The translations under genes and the position numbers were made by a program. Under the pieces are notes generated by a model. It was given only the letters and a program-made list of their open reading frames with translations. It did no database searches and had not been told where the DNA came from. From Chara braunii (Eukaryota > Streptophyta > Charophyceae > Charales > Characeae), in assembly GCA_003427395.1 (NCBI GenBank), contig BFEA01000285.1, forward strand, positions 1,499,274-1,558,854: a DNA stretch of 59,581 bases, read 5' to 3'. Shown one piece after another: positions 11,931-23,886 of the stretch; the first letter of the stretch is position 1; each line of letters begins with the position of its first letter.

Positions 11931-12722
11931 CCCCATTGATACAATCATGGTACATTATAACACATCATATCAATATATATTTGATCCTGTGCCAAACACT
12001 CACACTTCACAGTGATCACCTCTGCCTGTTTCTTCTTGCTATGGACTATTATAAGTGGTCTCAGCCTTTAGTATCCACGAAAATGTAACCTTTGTGCAGT
12101 CTAAAGGTCCTCATTTTCCTCTTATGATAAAACTCATCATATGTTCCTCATCATACTCTTCATCCATAAACCTCCTCACTTCGCTTTCTCCTTGTTTTTG
12201 GTTATCTAACCCTTCTTTCAAATCTACCTGACTAGTTCTACATCCAGTCATCCTTGAGCTCTCAGCTATCTCGTGGGTAGAGATGGCCGCGTGTTTTACT
12301 AATCCATTTCATTTTTCTCCTCCATCGTCCTGGACAGGAAGATACTTCAAAAAAGGGTCCTCCTTCTTTCTTCAACAGTCCCCCATTCGAGTTGTTATAG
12401 CCACCACGCTATATCAGCTCGAGGAAGGAGGTAGGGTGTTTTTTTTTCATAAGGAGTTCGCAGACGAAGGGTGCCTCTTTCAGTGTACCTTCATCTTTTG
12501 AGCCCCACTTTACTTGGCTTAAACCTTCATTCTGGTTCTTATCACTAGGGATCCTCTTAAGTATTAAGTCATAAATCTATATGTGTGATATCCACCAACG
12601 AATAGTAACATCAATTTGTTGGTGTTTTTTCATAGCCCCTATTACAGTTGTCGAGTCTGTTCTAAGAACGAACCTCTATCTCAACACATAATGTTTAAAC
12701 CCCCTTAGACAATGTAAACTAG

Positions 12723-12944
12723 TTAAGACCTCTTTGTTGAGCTGCTGAGCGGAATGTAGTCTCTCTTTACGAAGTTAAAGGCCCAACTCTCGAACCTCGA
12801 CGACCTCGATTTCCCACTTTCATCTAGTTCGATGATGAATGGCCTTCCCGATTCCTCGTCAAAGTAGAGGATCCCTAACACGACTCCTCGTCCTTTAACT
12901 TCTCCGGAAGTGCTCGCACAACCATCTTCATTCGATAAGATCAT
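12723..12944 (-). pseudogene. RNase H domain fragment (gypsy, unit 1)
   Basis: A 73-codon frame includes GVVLGILYFDEESGRPFIIE. That resembles the start of gypsy RNase H, where a G-x-VL-G-x-LY strand is followed by an acidic loop and a (K/R)P turn. The sequence degenerates afterwards. It sits downstream of the RT motifs on the same strand, as expected. The second copy near 16.2-16.4 kb is more broken. Confidence 0.45.
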
Positions 12945-13199
12945 ACTAAGCTTTCTCCTTGCCTTACCATTTCTTTTAAACGTTAAATTATCCTGGCGAA
13001 TATGGGAATGAAAATTCTCCAGAATCCACAGACCTCTAGGAAACGTTTCACTTTCACAACTGTTTTGAGAGGCATAGGCTAGTTTACGATCCTATCTACC
13101 CCTAAGGCGTTGGATTCCTTCCCCCTATGAATGACCTCGAACCCGGAATCGTCACCACTCTCTGAAACAATAACGATTTCAGCCCATTATTATATTATA

Positions 13200-13720
13200 C
13201 TTTGCTAATCATTATAATGCTTTGCTACTCCTTACACATGCTCTCGTATAAATCGTGTAACCCGGTCATTAACCAAACTTTCATCCTTCTCCTCGGCTGG
13301 GTTATCATCTGTGTAGGGGAATGTAATCTTGGGGCATACATAATTCATTACATTCAACATATATTGGTGCATGACTATGACTTCATTCGTTCACGCTTGA
13401 GGCACACCACACGTATGTACGAGGCTCCTCGACATGTGCATGACATTCATCAATCGACTAGTCAAGTTTATATGGAAAGAATTGATCATAGCCCGAGAAT
13501 AAATCTACTAAGAAATAAATGTTTCTTCCTATATTCCGCTTGCTGATTCGCATTCAGCAAAGTGTTTGTATCACACATTAAAACCAACTTTAAATTTTAC
13601 AGGGTTTTATACACCTCATGTCGTAGCCCGATTTCCAGAAGCAGAACCAGTGATCAACATAAGGTTTATCAACAGGCTCTACAACACTGGTGGTAATTTT
13701 TTTATTCAGATACTTCGTTA
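13200..13720 (-). pseudogene. Reverse transcriptase fragment with intact YTDD (unit 1)
   Basis: Minus-strand translation shows the RT motif A segment FLVDLFSGYDQF at 13515-13480, containing the first catalytic Asp. The catalytic box FPYTDDNPAEEKDES includes YTDD at 13315-13304. The motifs are in different frames because of indels. Upstream (~13.68-13.58 kb) the frame reads VVEPVDKPYVDHWFC and then GYDMRCIKPCK. The motif set is typical of Ty3/gypsy RT. The active-site residues survive but the frame does not. Confidence 0.65.
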
Positions 13721-14442
13721 TTTCCTCCTCTTCTTTTAGAATGTACTTCGTCGATCTGTTTTTCCACAAGGTATGAGGGATTTGTCGATATCTTAGTTGT
13801 TTTGATCATGTCAATATTCAATATACCCCTCTCCTCATCGTTAAAGAAGAATGCATCACTCCACTACTGATATATTTTAAAGTTGTACTATATTTTGGCA
13901 AGGAGGAGGAAGTCGCCGGACTCAACCTATATTATCATCTACCTCACATTGATTGTCCATCCTTCTTTCAATGCAATTTTGTGCAGTCTCCTAATAATTC
14001 TCATATCCCTCTACATTGACTTATTATAGTCTCTATTTATTACGACTACCATCAATTTTATTTTAACCCTTTTGGTTTATTCTTCCTTTTCGGTTCGGTA
14101 GTTATTTGTTCTCGGTTGTGCTGCCCTCACTACATATTTAAACTCTTCTAACTCATTTTCTCCTAGATCCTTAGACTTATACAAAAGCCTAAATATCTTC
14201 ACAATATCATTTACTTTGACCGTTATCTCTAATTTGCTACCTCTACCTTTTTCATCTCTCTTCGATAATCCTCTCAATTTTTTTTTGTTCCAGTAAGTTG
14301 ACTTGATGTGGGCAATGTGGGTTTTATTTGTCACTCAATGTGAAGGTTTGTTTGTAACCACTTACCAAGTCTTAAAGAGACAACTAGACTTCCTCATCGT
14401 GGCCAAAGGACATGCAGACCTTTATCCCATGAATAATAGAGT

Positions 14443-14700
14443 TCACAAGATACAGTCATGAGCCACATTAGGCATCGTGAACCTTAGGATCTCAATCCAT
14501 GGAGTTCTCATCTTAGTCGACAAGTCGTCTATAAAACCTTCTACTGGTACAAATCGGGTTGCATTGAAGAGTTGACAACTAACTTTAGTATTTGTATTGA
14601 GTCCATATATCCTCATCGCAATTGATGATATAAGTACCATTTGCACCCCCGAGTCCATGAAACCGGTTACCTTAACGTCATGAATAAATATATTAAACCG
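14443..14700 (-). pseudogene. Retropepsin-like aspartic protease fragment (unit 1)
   Basis: The frame enters with IHDVKVTGFMDSGVQMVLIS. The DSG triad is the active-site signature of retroviral-type aspartic proteases (D-S/T-G), preceded by a beta-strand and followed by a hydrophobic strand and a CGL/YGL turn. The second copy at 18142-17927 has the same DSG. Such proteases cleave the Gag-Pol precursor. Flanking stops show the gene is dead. Confidence 0.6.
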
Positions 14701-14838
14701 CCACCCTACCCGGTTTTGAAAATTTGAGAGACCGATAGCTCAAGTTCAAGAGGGTCACCAGTAACACAATATGGAGAATCGGTAAAGTGGCGAAAATAAA
14801 AAATGTGACAGATTGTCGCCACAACTTATTTCGTGGTT

Positions 14839-14902
<64 letters not shown>

Positions 14903-15394
14903 ATATGTGCTTCTGGAACGACTACGGCTATACGGATACTCCAATTTTCATATTTTTTATGATTCTTCTTAGCGTAAAATATCGTTGAAAATGAGGTATT
15001 ATTCTCGTTGGTCCAAGTCGAAGAGTGGCAAAAATGGAAAATAAGACCGATCAGCGTGACATTTATTTCGATTTTTTTTTGAAATATTTTTTTATGGAAA
15101 GATCACGGCCGAATTTATAAGGACTCAAATTTTCTGAGTTTTAAAGACATTCTACTAAACACAAAACATCTCGAAAGTTGGGGTATTTTTTTCGTTACAC
15201 AACAAACTGTAGAGTGGCAAAAATGAAAAATATGATGAATTGACGTGACAGTTGTAATATGCTTTAGAAGACTGTTTTTCATTTTTTTATATATTTTTCT
15301 TGAAAATTCCACAATGTTTTATTTTATTTTTTTAATTCTTCTCAGCGTGAGATATCGCCAAAGTTGGCGACTAAAAATTATGGGATTAGACCCT
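14700..15394. repeat. Spacer with three diverged ~190-240 bp repeats and (AT)n
   Basis: The motif AGAGTGGCAAAAATG (with variants) recurs near 14785, 15024 and 15210. In each case an AT-rich tract and a segment like CTTCTCAGCGTGAGATATCG follow. 14842-14897 is a pure (AT)n microsatellite; the equivalent position in the second unit (~18.3 kb) lacks it. The spacer is also present at 18.18-18.84 kb as part of the larger duplication. Confidence 0.6.
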
Positions 15395-18300
15395 CCAGTG
15401 ATACAATCGTGATACGTTGTAGTACATCATATCAGTACATATCTGACCCTCTGTCAAACAATCAAACATTACATTGATCACTCGTACCTGTTTCTTCTTG
15501 CTATGGACTATTCATCACCCTCAGTATCCACGAAACGTAACCTTTGTGCAATCTAAAGGTCCTCCTTGTCCTCTTATGATAGAACTCATCCAATAGGTTT
15601 CTCTTCATCACCATTTTAATCCTCATATGTTCCTCATCATACTCTTCGTCCTTAAACCTGCTCTCTTGTTTTTTTCCTTGTTCTTGGCTATCCAACCCTT
15701 CTTTCAAATCTACCTGACTAGTTCTACATCCAGTCATCCTTGAGCTCTTAGCTATATCGTGTGTGGAGATGGCCACTTATTCTACTAGTTCATTCTATTT
15801 CTCTCCTCCATCGTCCTGGACGGGAAGACAGTGCAAAGAAGGGTCCTCCTTCTCTTCCCAACAGTCCCCCATTCAAGTTGTTATAGCCACCACGCTATAT
15901 CAACTCGAGGCTGGAGGTAGTCATTTTTTTCATAAGGAGTTCGTCGACGAAGGGTGCCGCTTCTAGTGTACCTTCATCTTTTGAGCCCCACTCTACTTGG
16001 CTTAGACCATCATCCTAGTTCTTATCACTAGGGATCTTATCAAGTATAAAGTCTTAAATTTATATGTGTGATATCCACCAACTAATAGTCACAACAATTT
16101 ATTGGTGTTTTTTTATAGCCCCTATTCCTTTTGTCGAGTCCGTTCTAAGGATGGAACTCTGCCGCAACACATAATGTTTAAACCCCCTTAGACAGTGTGA
16201 GATAGCTAAGAGCTCCTTGCTGAGCTGCTGAGTTGAATGTAGTCTCTCTCTACCTTGTTGAAGGTCCAACTGTCGAACCTCAGCGACCTCTCTGATCCAC
16301 TTTCATCTAGTTCGATAATGAATAACCTTCCCAATTCATCATCAAAGTAGGTGACCCCTAGCATGACTCCCCGTCTTTTAACTTCTCCGGAAGTGCTCGC
16401 ACAACCATCTCCATTCTATCAAACCATGCTAAGCTTTCTTCTTGCCTTACCATTTGTCTTAGACATTAAGCTATTCTGCCGAATGTGGGAATAAAATTTA
16501 TCCAAAACTCGTAGACCCCTAGCAAACGTTTCACTTCCACAACTATTTTGAGAGGCATAGGCTAGTTTAGGATTTTATCTACCTTTAGGGGATCAGACTC
16601 CTTTCCCCTATGAATAACCTCAAACCCGAAATCGTAACCTTCCTCTGAAACAATAACAATTTCAACCCATCACTATATTGTACTTTGCTAATCGTTATAA
16701 TGCTTTGCTACTCCTTACACATGCTCTCGTACAAATCATTTAACCCAGCCATTAACCAAACTCTCATCCTTTTCCTCCGCTAGATTATCATCTGTGTACG
16801 GGAATATAATGTTGGGGCATATGTCTTTCATTACATTTAACATATGTTGGTGCATAACTTTGACTTTATTCGTTCACGCCTAATGCACACCACACGTATG
16901 TATGAGGCTTCTCGAGATGTGCATGACATTCATCAATCGACTAGTCAAGAATATAGGGAAGGAAATGACCATAGCCCGATAATAAATCTACCAAGGAATG
17001 AAGGTTTTTCCTAGAAATAATTCTGCTTGATGATTCGCATTCGTCAAAGTGTCTCTATCACACATTAAAACCAAGTTCAAATTTTACAAGGTTTTATCCA
17101 CCTCATGTCGTTGTCAGGTTTCCAGACGCAGAACCAGTGATTAACATAAGGTTTATCAACAAGCTCTACAACATTAGAGGCAATCTTTTGATTCGGGTAC
17201 TTCATTATTTCCTCCTCTTATTTTAGAGTGTATTTCGTCGATTTGTTGTTACACAACGTATGCGGGATTTTTTATATCTTAGTTGTTTTGATCATGTCAA
17301 TATTCAATTTGTCCCTCTCCTCATCGTTAAAGAAGAATGCATAACTTTACTACTGATATATTTCAAAGTTGTACTTTATTTTGGTAAGGAGGAGGAAGTT
17401 GTCGGACTCAACCTTCATTATCATCAACCTCACATTGATTGTCCATCCTTCTTTCAATGCAATTTTATGTAGTCTTCTAATAATTCACATATCGTCTCTA
17501 TTGACTCGTTATAGTCCCTATTTACTATGAGTACAATCATTTTTATTTTAACCATTGTGGTTTATACTTAATTTTTGGTTCGGTAGTTATTCGTTCCCGG
17601 CTTTGCTGCCCTCACCACATCTTTAAACTCTTCTAACTCCTTTTCTCCTAGATCCTTAGACTTATCCAAGAGCCTAAATATTTTCACAGTATCATTTACT
17701 TTGATCGTCGTCACTTCTTTGCTACCCCTACCTTCTTCATCTCTCTTCGATAATCCTATGAAATTCCTTTTGTTCCAGTAAGTTCACTTGACGTGGACGA
17801 TGTGGGTTTTATTTGTCACTCAATGCAAAGGTTTTTTCGTAACAACTTACCGGGTCTTGAAGAGACAACTAGACTTCCTCATCGTGGCCAAAGAACAAGC
17901 ACCCTTTATCCTATGAATGATTGAGTTTACAAGATACATTCATGAGCCAAATTAGGGATCGTGAAACCTAGGGTCTTCATACATTGAGTTTCGATTCTAG
18001 TCGACAAGTCGTATATAACACCTTCTAGTGGTATAAATCGGGCTACATTGAAGAGTTGATGATTAACTTTTGTATTTGTACCAAGTCCACATATCCGCAT
18101 CGCAACTGATGATATATGTATCATGTGCGCCCCCGAGTCCACTAAACCCCTTACCGTAACGTCATGAATAGATACGTTAAGCCACCACCCTACCCGATTT
18201 TGAAAATTTTAGGAACCGATAGCTCAAGTTCAAGAGGGTCATCAGTAGCACAATGTAGGAAACCGATAGAGTGGTGAAAATGAAAAATACGACGAATTGT

Positions 18301-18840
18301 TCCCACGACTTATTTCATGGACGAATTTTTTTATTTTTTTTAATAATATTTGCTTCTGGAAAGACTATGACTATACGGATACTTTAATTTTCATACTTTT
18401 TGATGATTCTTCTGAGCATGAAAAATTACTGAAATACAGGTAGTATCGACGTTGGCTGACAAGTCAAAGAGTGGCAAAAATGAAAAATGAGACCAATCAG
18501 CGTGACATTTATTTCATGTTTTTTATAAATATTTTTTAATGGAAAGATCATGATTAAGTTTATGACACCTCCAATTTTCTTAGATTTAAAGGCATTTTAC
18601 TGAACGTAAAACATCTCAAAAGTTTGGGTATTTTTTTCGTTACACAACGCGCTGTAGAGTGCCAAAAATGAATGGTGTGACGAATTTGCGTAACATTTGT
18701 AATATTTTATAGAAGATTGTTTTTTTATTTTTTTTAATTTTATTTTTTGAAATGCCACAATGTTTTATTTTAATTTTTTAATTATTCTCAGTGTGAGATA
18801 TCGCCAAAGTTGACGCTTAAAAATTATGGGATTAGACCCA
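15395..18840. repeat. ~3.46 kb tandem duplication, unit 2
   Basis: Head-to-tail copy of 11935-15394 with the same minus-strand order of linker, RNase H, RT, protease and spacer. Its RT box YTDD lies at 16798-16787. Motif A is altered to SLVDLLSGYGHF (near 17.0 kb). The right edge is the sequence TTATGGGATTAGACCC at about 18823-18838, which also closes unit 1 at about 15377-15392. Confidence 0.85.
17927..18180 (-). pseudogene. Retropepsin-like aspartic protease fragment (unit 2)
   Basis: A 71-codon frame begins MDSGAHMIHISSVAMRICGL, retaining the DSG active-site triad. It aligns end-to-end with the unit 1 copy and differs at roughly a third of residues, so the duplication has been decaying for some time. 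Confidence 0.55.
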
Positions 18841-19239
18841 CCTGCACAGCCCGTTTACGCCCCCTCTAGAACCCAACTTCTATTTCACCAGAATAACAAT
18901 TTCAGGTTGTCGGATAAAGTAGTTGTTTCAAGTGTCAATATATCATAAAGGTAAATTTCATCTTGGTGCTCAATGGTGCTCTAACCACATGTCCCTATAC
19001 AAACTTCATATTTTTCATCTCCACCTTCTTCCTCTCAACCATCTTTTTTATCTTTGCCCTTAACTTAAACACTAGCGCAACTGCTTCCTTCCATGATAGG
19101 GTAATAATCTCAATTTTCTACAGTAGCTTCTTTACTACCTCATTAATGGAGATATCCTCCTCGCCCTCCGATCTTAGAGTAAACAGATTTTTCTTCTCAA
19201 TTGTTTTCTTACCTTCGCCACCATTGAACATATCTTATG

Positions 19240-19620
19240 CCCCATCAATTATCTGATCCAATTTATTTCAATTTTTCCTTCTCTTCTTTTCCTTAATTTT
19301 CTTTAGACTATTTTGGAACACAATCAGACCTTGGCCCCTTGCAACACATTCATTGGCCATTAAGTTAGGAGGTAGAATACCGTCAAAAAAGATAACATTG
19401 ACCCTCATCTTTCGTTTATTATCCTTGTCAACTTTTGTTCGTTCTAGAATCATGAACCTCATTACTCTCTTTACTTGGATCTTGGTCGGAAATCGATTTT
19501 GTTCATGTTGGCAATATGTTTATGAACATTCCTTTTTACTATTTCATTCTCTATTTCCTTCTCTAAGAGCGAACACGTAAAGATGGTATAACACTTCATA
19601 TCACAATAATAACAATATAA
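19240..19620 (-). pseudogene. Degenerate Gag zinc-knuckle region
   Basis: The minus strand at about 19610-19560 reads YCYCDMKCYTIFTCSLLEKE. This resembles a retroelement CCHC knuckle with a spoiled spacing and a missing His. Downstream, a 64-codon frame (19462-19268) includes NVIFFDGILPPNLMANE and a basic C-terminus (KKIKEKKRRKN). Its position just upstream of protease on the same strand supports a Gag origin. The call is tentative. Confidence 0.35.
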
Positions 19621-19989
19621 AGGTTCATCTCATTTTCTCTCGCTTCAACTCATGCTTTACTTTCCCCAATTCTTATCTCGATTTTTGTTCTAGTTTTTCT
19701 ACTCTCCTTTATCATTTCCTTCTCATTATCATCATCAATCTCACTCTTACTTCCACTCCCATTTTTTCATTGTTCTCTTTTTTAATTTCCTTCTTAACTT
19801 CGTGAGGTCTGACTAGGACCTGAGTTGCTGGTGTAGGGAAGATCAACTACTCAGTCTCTCCAATCTTAAATGGAAGGCCCAAAATATCATCGTTCCTTAG
19901 TTTTTTTCCCGTCGCAGTCGTGGAGTTCCCTCCTTTTTGTACTACTTATGATCTTCATTTACTATAAAGATCACTTCCTCCTTGAAACT

Positions 19990-20620
19990 ATGGGAAGTTG
20001 TTAGAAAGTCACCACAACATGACAACCCGCACAAAGGTCGATATTCATATCGCCTTAATTAATGGGATTAGAGGGAATACACTTAATGAGATGATCCACA
20101 CATGATCGAAATCTCATTGTGTTTCAAATTTAATTAGGAATCTTTGATAGTAGGTGCACATGGGTTCATATTCTTATTGCCTTAGCGAACCCAATGAAAA
20201 CAATGACATAGTGATGTACCCACATAAAAAGTCTACATCTCGTTGCACTTTTTGAAGGTGATCAAAAGCCTTCGGTGATAGGGAAACCCACAAAGGGGTC
20301 GACACTCTTATCACCTTAATTAGTCAAATTAAAAAAAAACGCACACACAATGAGATAACCCACATGGGGGTCTACATCTCACCGTGCTTTAAAAAAATAG
20401 AATTTTTAAATGATAGAACAACCCACATAAGGGTCCATGTTCATATCATTCTAAATAATCAAACCAAAGAAACAAACATATGGTGAGATAGTCCACACAG
20501 GGTCTTCATTCCTACTGTTCTAATAAATTCAAACCTAGAAAATCAATCATATAGTGAGATAACCCTCACGAGGATTTATATCTCACTATGTTTGAGAAAC
20601 AATGCAATGTATAGTTAATT
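19990..20620. repeat. Hairpin-unit tandem array, copy 2 (covarying arms)
   Basis: About eight units, spaced about 60-85 bp, share a central (A)CCCACA...GGGTC core. Each is flanked by arms that are complementary within a unit but differ between units. Examples: AATGAGAT 20085-20092 with ATCTCATT 20111-20118; GGTGATA 20274-20280 with TATCACC 20309-20315; AATGATA 20409-20415 with TATCATT 20444-20450; ATAGTGAGATA 20551-20561 with TATCTCACTAT 20579-20589. The core ACCC/GGGT can form an inner stem. Confidence 0.75.
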
Positions 20621-20639
20621 TTTGTTTCTTAAGCAAATT

Positions 20640-21414
20640 CTCTATATAGGCAAGTGTTTTTTTTGTTATAGTAGACTCCGAAAGAAATATTCAAAAAGTA
20701 TTTAGTCAAACATACCCAAACACAAAGCAGTAGAGGGTAGTACAAATTAAGGTTATATATATTATGATAGGGAAGACCTTACCTACCTCAAAGTTGCTTG
20801 CCTCCATAGTCCTGCCTGGACTCCGACAGAGCTCCCGCAATGAATAAGAAGCTTGAGGTTTCACTTGATAAGATAATGATATAGCCTTAGTCAGAGTGGG
20901 AATCTGCCAATTATTTTTTCCTCAAAGATGTCTTAAGATATGTTTACAAGAGAACAAAACTCTCAAACTCTCAAGATAGAAGAGGGGACATTTAAGATTT
21001 GACTAGGGGGGGTTGAAGTTTCTATAGTTATTAAGGGCACTCTAGTTCTCCAATGCACTTCATTTGCCATTTGGTAAGAGTAACTCATTTTAAAACTCTA
21101 CGTGGCAGGCTGTCATTCTTCAAACTTGAAATATGGCGATGTTCTTAAGGACTCAAAATTCTTCACCTCTGGTCAGAACATCATATGACAGTGCAATAAT
21201 CTAGTAGAGTAAGTCACAAGGTTTGATTTAGATTAGGGAAGCTCTTAGCAAGAGGCACTCTGGATAAGGGGTTCTCTTGCAGGAGTTGATATAATATAAC
21301 TTAAGCATAAGAGTAAGAATGTGCAAATTATCGCGAGATCCATGGCTCATTAAGTTCGTAGAGAGGTCATTTCAGAAGCCACATAATAAGTGAGGAGTAT
21401 AATGTCATAGAAGT
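20640..21414. other. No recognisable feature
   Basis: AT-rich unique-looking sequence with no supported gene, RNA or repeat. Confidence 0.35.
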
Positions 21415-22550
21415 ATGACTTCAGTCACTAGTGGCGAAGTTTTTTCTTATGTTATTGTCAAGTGTGTTACCTATGAGAGAGGTATGACAATTATTCATGT
21501 ACTTGTTGTTTGGTTTCTTAACACTGATGAGTATGACATACGGCCTTACATACAGGAGAGACTTGATGAAGAACCGGACCACTTCTCTTCCTGGAGTATC
21601 GTCGCGAACTGCATCGAGGAAAAAAAAGATTTGTTAAGGCAACATAGAAATAAGACATATGAGAGTGTGGTACCTGAAATATATAAACGGATCCCGAACC
21701 TTGTGGTACAAAAGGGATTTTATGATCGAAAAAACTAGTTGCCTATCATCAATTTTGCACTAAGGAGACAGACTCGGTGACCGAGCGACCATAACTTGGG
21801 TGCGTTTATGATATCAGTCTGCAAAGAGTCGTGACGAACGATGAGGTAGAGCATCGGAGGTCAAGGTTTGAAAAGGGGAGTAGTCTGACTGAGAAAGAGG
21901 TTAAAATGATTGTTGAAGGCCTTAAACTTCTTCAGTTGAAATGAGGTGTTCCTCATGGGGGGGAATATGAGATGGTAGGACATTGTTATAAGCAGAAAGA
22001 ACTATATGTCTTGACAGTTTGCTTTATCAAGTTGGACGAGTATGATGAGATAATATACCTAGCTAAGGAGTGGAAGCAGACTTTCTCATATGGGAGGTGT
22101 TAGACTTTGGCGACCGATATTTATGTGATGTGAGAAGTTGAGGATTGAGAAGAAAGAGAAGAAGGTTTTTTTTAGTACTTACGACATTACCTTCGAAAGG
22201 TTTTCCAGTTCGCCTTTGTCTGAGATCAGTTTGGCAGAGGATGACCAGGTGTCTATTGTGGATTTCGCTTTACTGGTAAAGGGATTTTGCGGTCGTTAGA
22301 ATCTTATTATGATAGTGGTAACGAGAGTAATAGAGGCCTTAACGAGGATCTTGACTGGTACATTTTTCCCTATAGGACCGAGTGATGTATGACTTTTGAG
22401 CAATGGCTAGATGATTTTGTATGTCCTTCTCATTTCATTGTTGGAGACATATAACTATGATCTAAGACTGTAAGTATCAACTGATACAAGGAGAGGGATC
22501 GACTACAAGGTCTATTGGGTAGCAGCTACAAAGTATGTTTTAGATGAGAG

Positions 22551-22928
22551 TTGTGTAGCATCGTGTTCAGGTTTGGTGACCGAACCCGAACGTTCGGAAC
22601 CGAACGCGAACGAGCGTCGAAACTCTACGAACGCGAACATAAAAANNNNNNNNNNNNNNNNNNNNNNNNNNNNNNNNNNNNNNNNNNNNNNNNNNNNNNN
22701 NNNNNNNNNNNNNNNNNNNNNNNNNNNNNNNNNNNNNNNNNNNNNNNNNNNNNNNNNNNNNNNNNNNNNNNNNNNNNNNNNNNNNNNNNNNAAATTCCTA
22801 ACCAAAATCGAGTTAAAAATCAAAACCAAAAACAAAAAGTTTTTTTTTTTTTTTTTTTTTTTAATATGTTCGGCCGAACATGTTCGGATGTTCGGAAAAA
22901 CTCCGAACATGTTCAGTGTGCTACACAG
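22551..22928. mobile_element. hAT-like MITE with 8-bp target duplication
   Basis: The element runs from TTGTGTAGCA (22551-22560) to the inverted end TGCTACACAG (22919-22928). It is flanked by perfect 8-bp direct repeats GATGAGAG at 22543-22550 and 22929-22936. An 8-bp target duplication with short inverted termini is the signature of hAT-superfamily transposons. The interior is rich in CCGAAC/GTTCGG and has a T-run at about 22841-22862. It encodes no transposase, and 146 bases of it are unknown. Confidence 0.7.
22646..22791. other. Assembly gap (146 N)
   Basis: A run of unknown bases inside the MITE. Any open frame drawn across it is meaningless. Confidence 0.99.
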
Positions 22929-23886
22929 GATGAGAGGTTATTACTCAAATAACAAGAAAGAAAGGTAAAGCGGAGTATCCTCTCAAGAGACTTCAAGAGA
23001 TTTGTAAGTCCTCTGATGTTGAGCAACTGATGCGACATAAGGGACTTGAGTCAGATTTGGCATGTTGTTCCAAGGAGTTGAGTTTGGTGAGTGATGCCTG
23101 CTAATATCTATATATCAGACGTTGGAGAGAGTTTCAATTTTAAGGTTTAACTAGACGAGGAGCGGGTTACAACTATTGGGACGGTGAGAGGTTGTGACTC
23201 TCGACTTAGACAGTACAACAAGCATGAGATGGTTGAGTATTACATTGGACTTATGAGAGCAACGACATTTGAGGTCATCATGGACCAGACCGAAATTTGA
23301 CATTTATCGGACTGCAAGACTTCATATGGTAACAAGGCGATGGTACACGGTAGAGCGGAAACCATTTTATCAGTTAAAAGATGACCAACTGAGGGCTCGG
23401 CTGGAGACATCGTAGATGGTGCATATCTGTGATGGAAGAGAGAGACATTGAGTTCCTTGGTAACAGACAAATCTGGGAATGAGATCTTGATTGGGGTATC
23501 CCGAACACTGGCGCTCCGGTTATACGACATTTCTTTATTGATCCCTAACATTGGGAGGACCATTCCCATATGAATGCGGGAGGTACACGTTTCTGGTGTA
23601 TCTGAACTTAAAGCGAAGGTGTACTTTCTAGTGCAAAGATTTTCTGAAGTCGACAAGTATGATGTGCACTAGTACAACAGAATTGGACGAACCCTGACTC
23701 ATGATGTGGGGGTGCAAGAACTTGGCAAAGAGTGTGGTCGGCGAGTACGATGTGCACCAGTACAAGAAACTACAGGAGGAGGAAGGAATGAAAGTCACAT
23801 GGAATGACAATCCAACAAAATACAAAGGTATTCCTAACCCTCATATCCCTCACAGTCTTAGTGGCGGTAAGAACTAGGAACCCATC

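Larger units (their letters stand above)
11935..15394. repeat. ~3.46 kb tandem duplication, unit 1
   Basis: This unit is followed head-to-tail by a second copy at 15395-18840. Matching landmarks are offset by 3484-3486 bp in the coding part, for example ATGGCC at 12283 versus 15769, and CATGAGCCA at 14457 versus 17941. The copies differ by frequent substitutions and small indels, including an (AT)n tract present only here. The unit spans an RNase H-IN linker, RNase H, RT, protease and a non-coding spacer, all on the minus strand. Confidence 0.85.
10904..19610 (-). mobile_element. Decayed Ty3/gypsy-like retroelement with duplicated PR-RT-RH block
   Basis: In minus-strand order I can follow: a degenerate Gag zinc-knuckle region (~19.6 kb), protease and RT motifs (copy at 15.4-18.84 kb), the same block again (11.93-15.39 kb), an integrase core (11.93-11.34 kb) and an integrase C-terminal-like domain (11.12-10.9 kb). 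PR-RT-RH-IN order is the Ty3/gypsy arrangement. All frames are interrupted by stops and shifts, so it cannot make a polyprotein. No LTR pair could be recognised by eye on either side. The family differs from the one at 33-40 kb. Confidence 0.65.
21415..23880 (+). pseudogene. Unrecognised decayed plus-strand coding region
   Basis: A 107-codon frame opens at 21415 (ATG) and includes LNTDEYDIRPYIQERLDEEP, then DLLRQHRNKTYESVVPEIYK. Protein-like stretches continue in shifting frames, for example NEDLDWYIFPYRTE then TFEQWLDDFVCPSHFIVGD near 22.34-22.45 kb. The MITE at 22551-22928 interrupts the same strand. Coding-like composition resumes after it (NKKER, then EYPLKRLQEICKSS). No domain is recognised. 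This could be retroelement-derived or a lost host gene. Confidence 0.35.

Noticed and set aside
12283-15966. Plus-strand ORFs at 12283-12501 and 15763-15966 that look paralogous
   Set aside because: They are antisense shadows of the duplicated minus-strand pol region.
22512-22968. Open frames of about 130 codons across the N run
   Set aside because: Over 40 of their codons are unknown bases, and they lie within a MITE.
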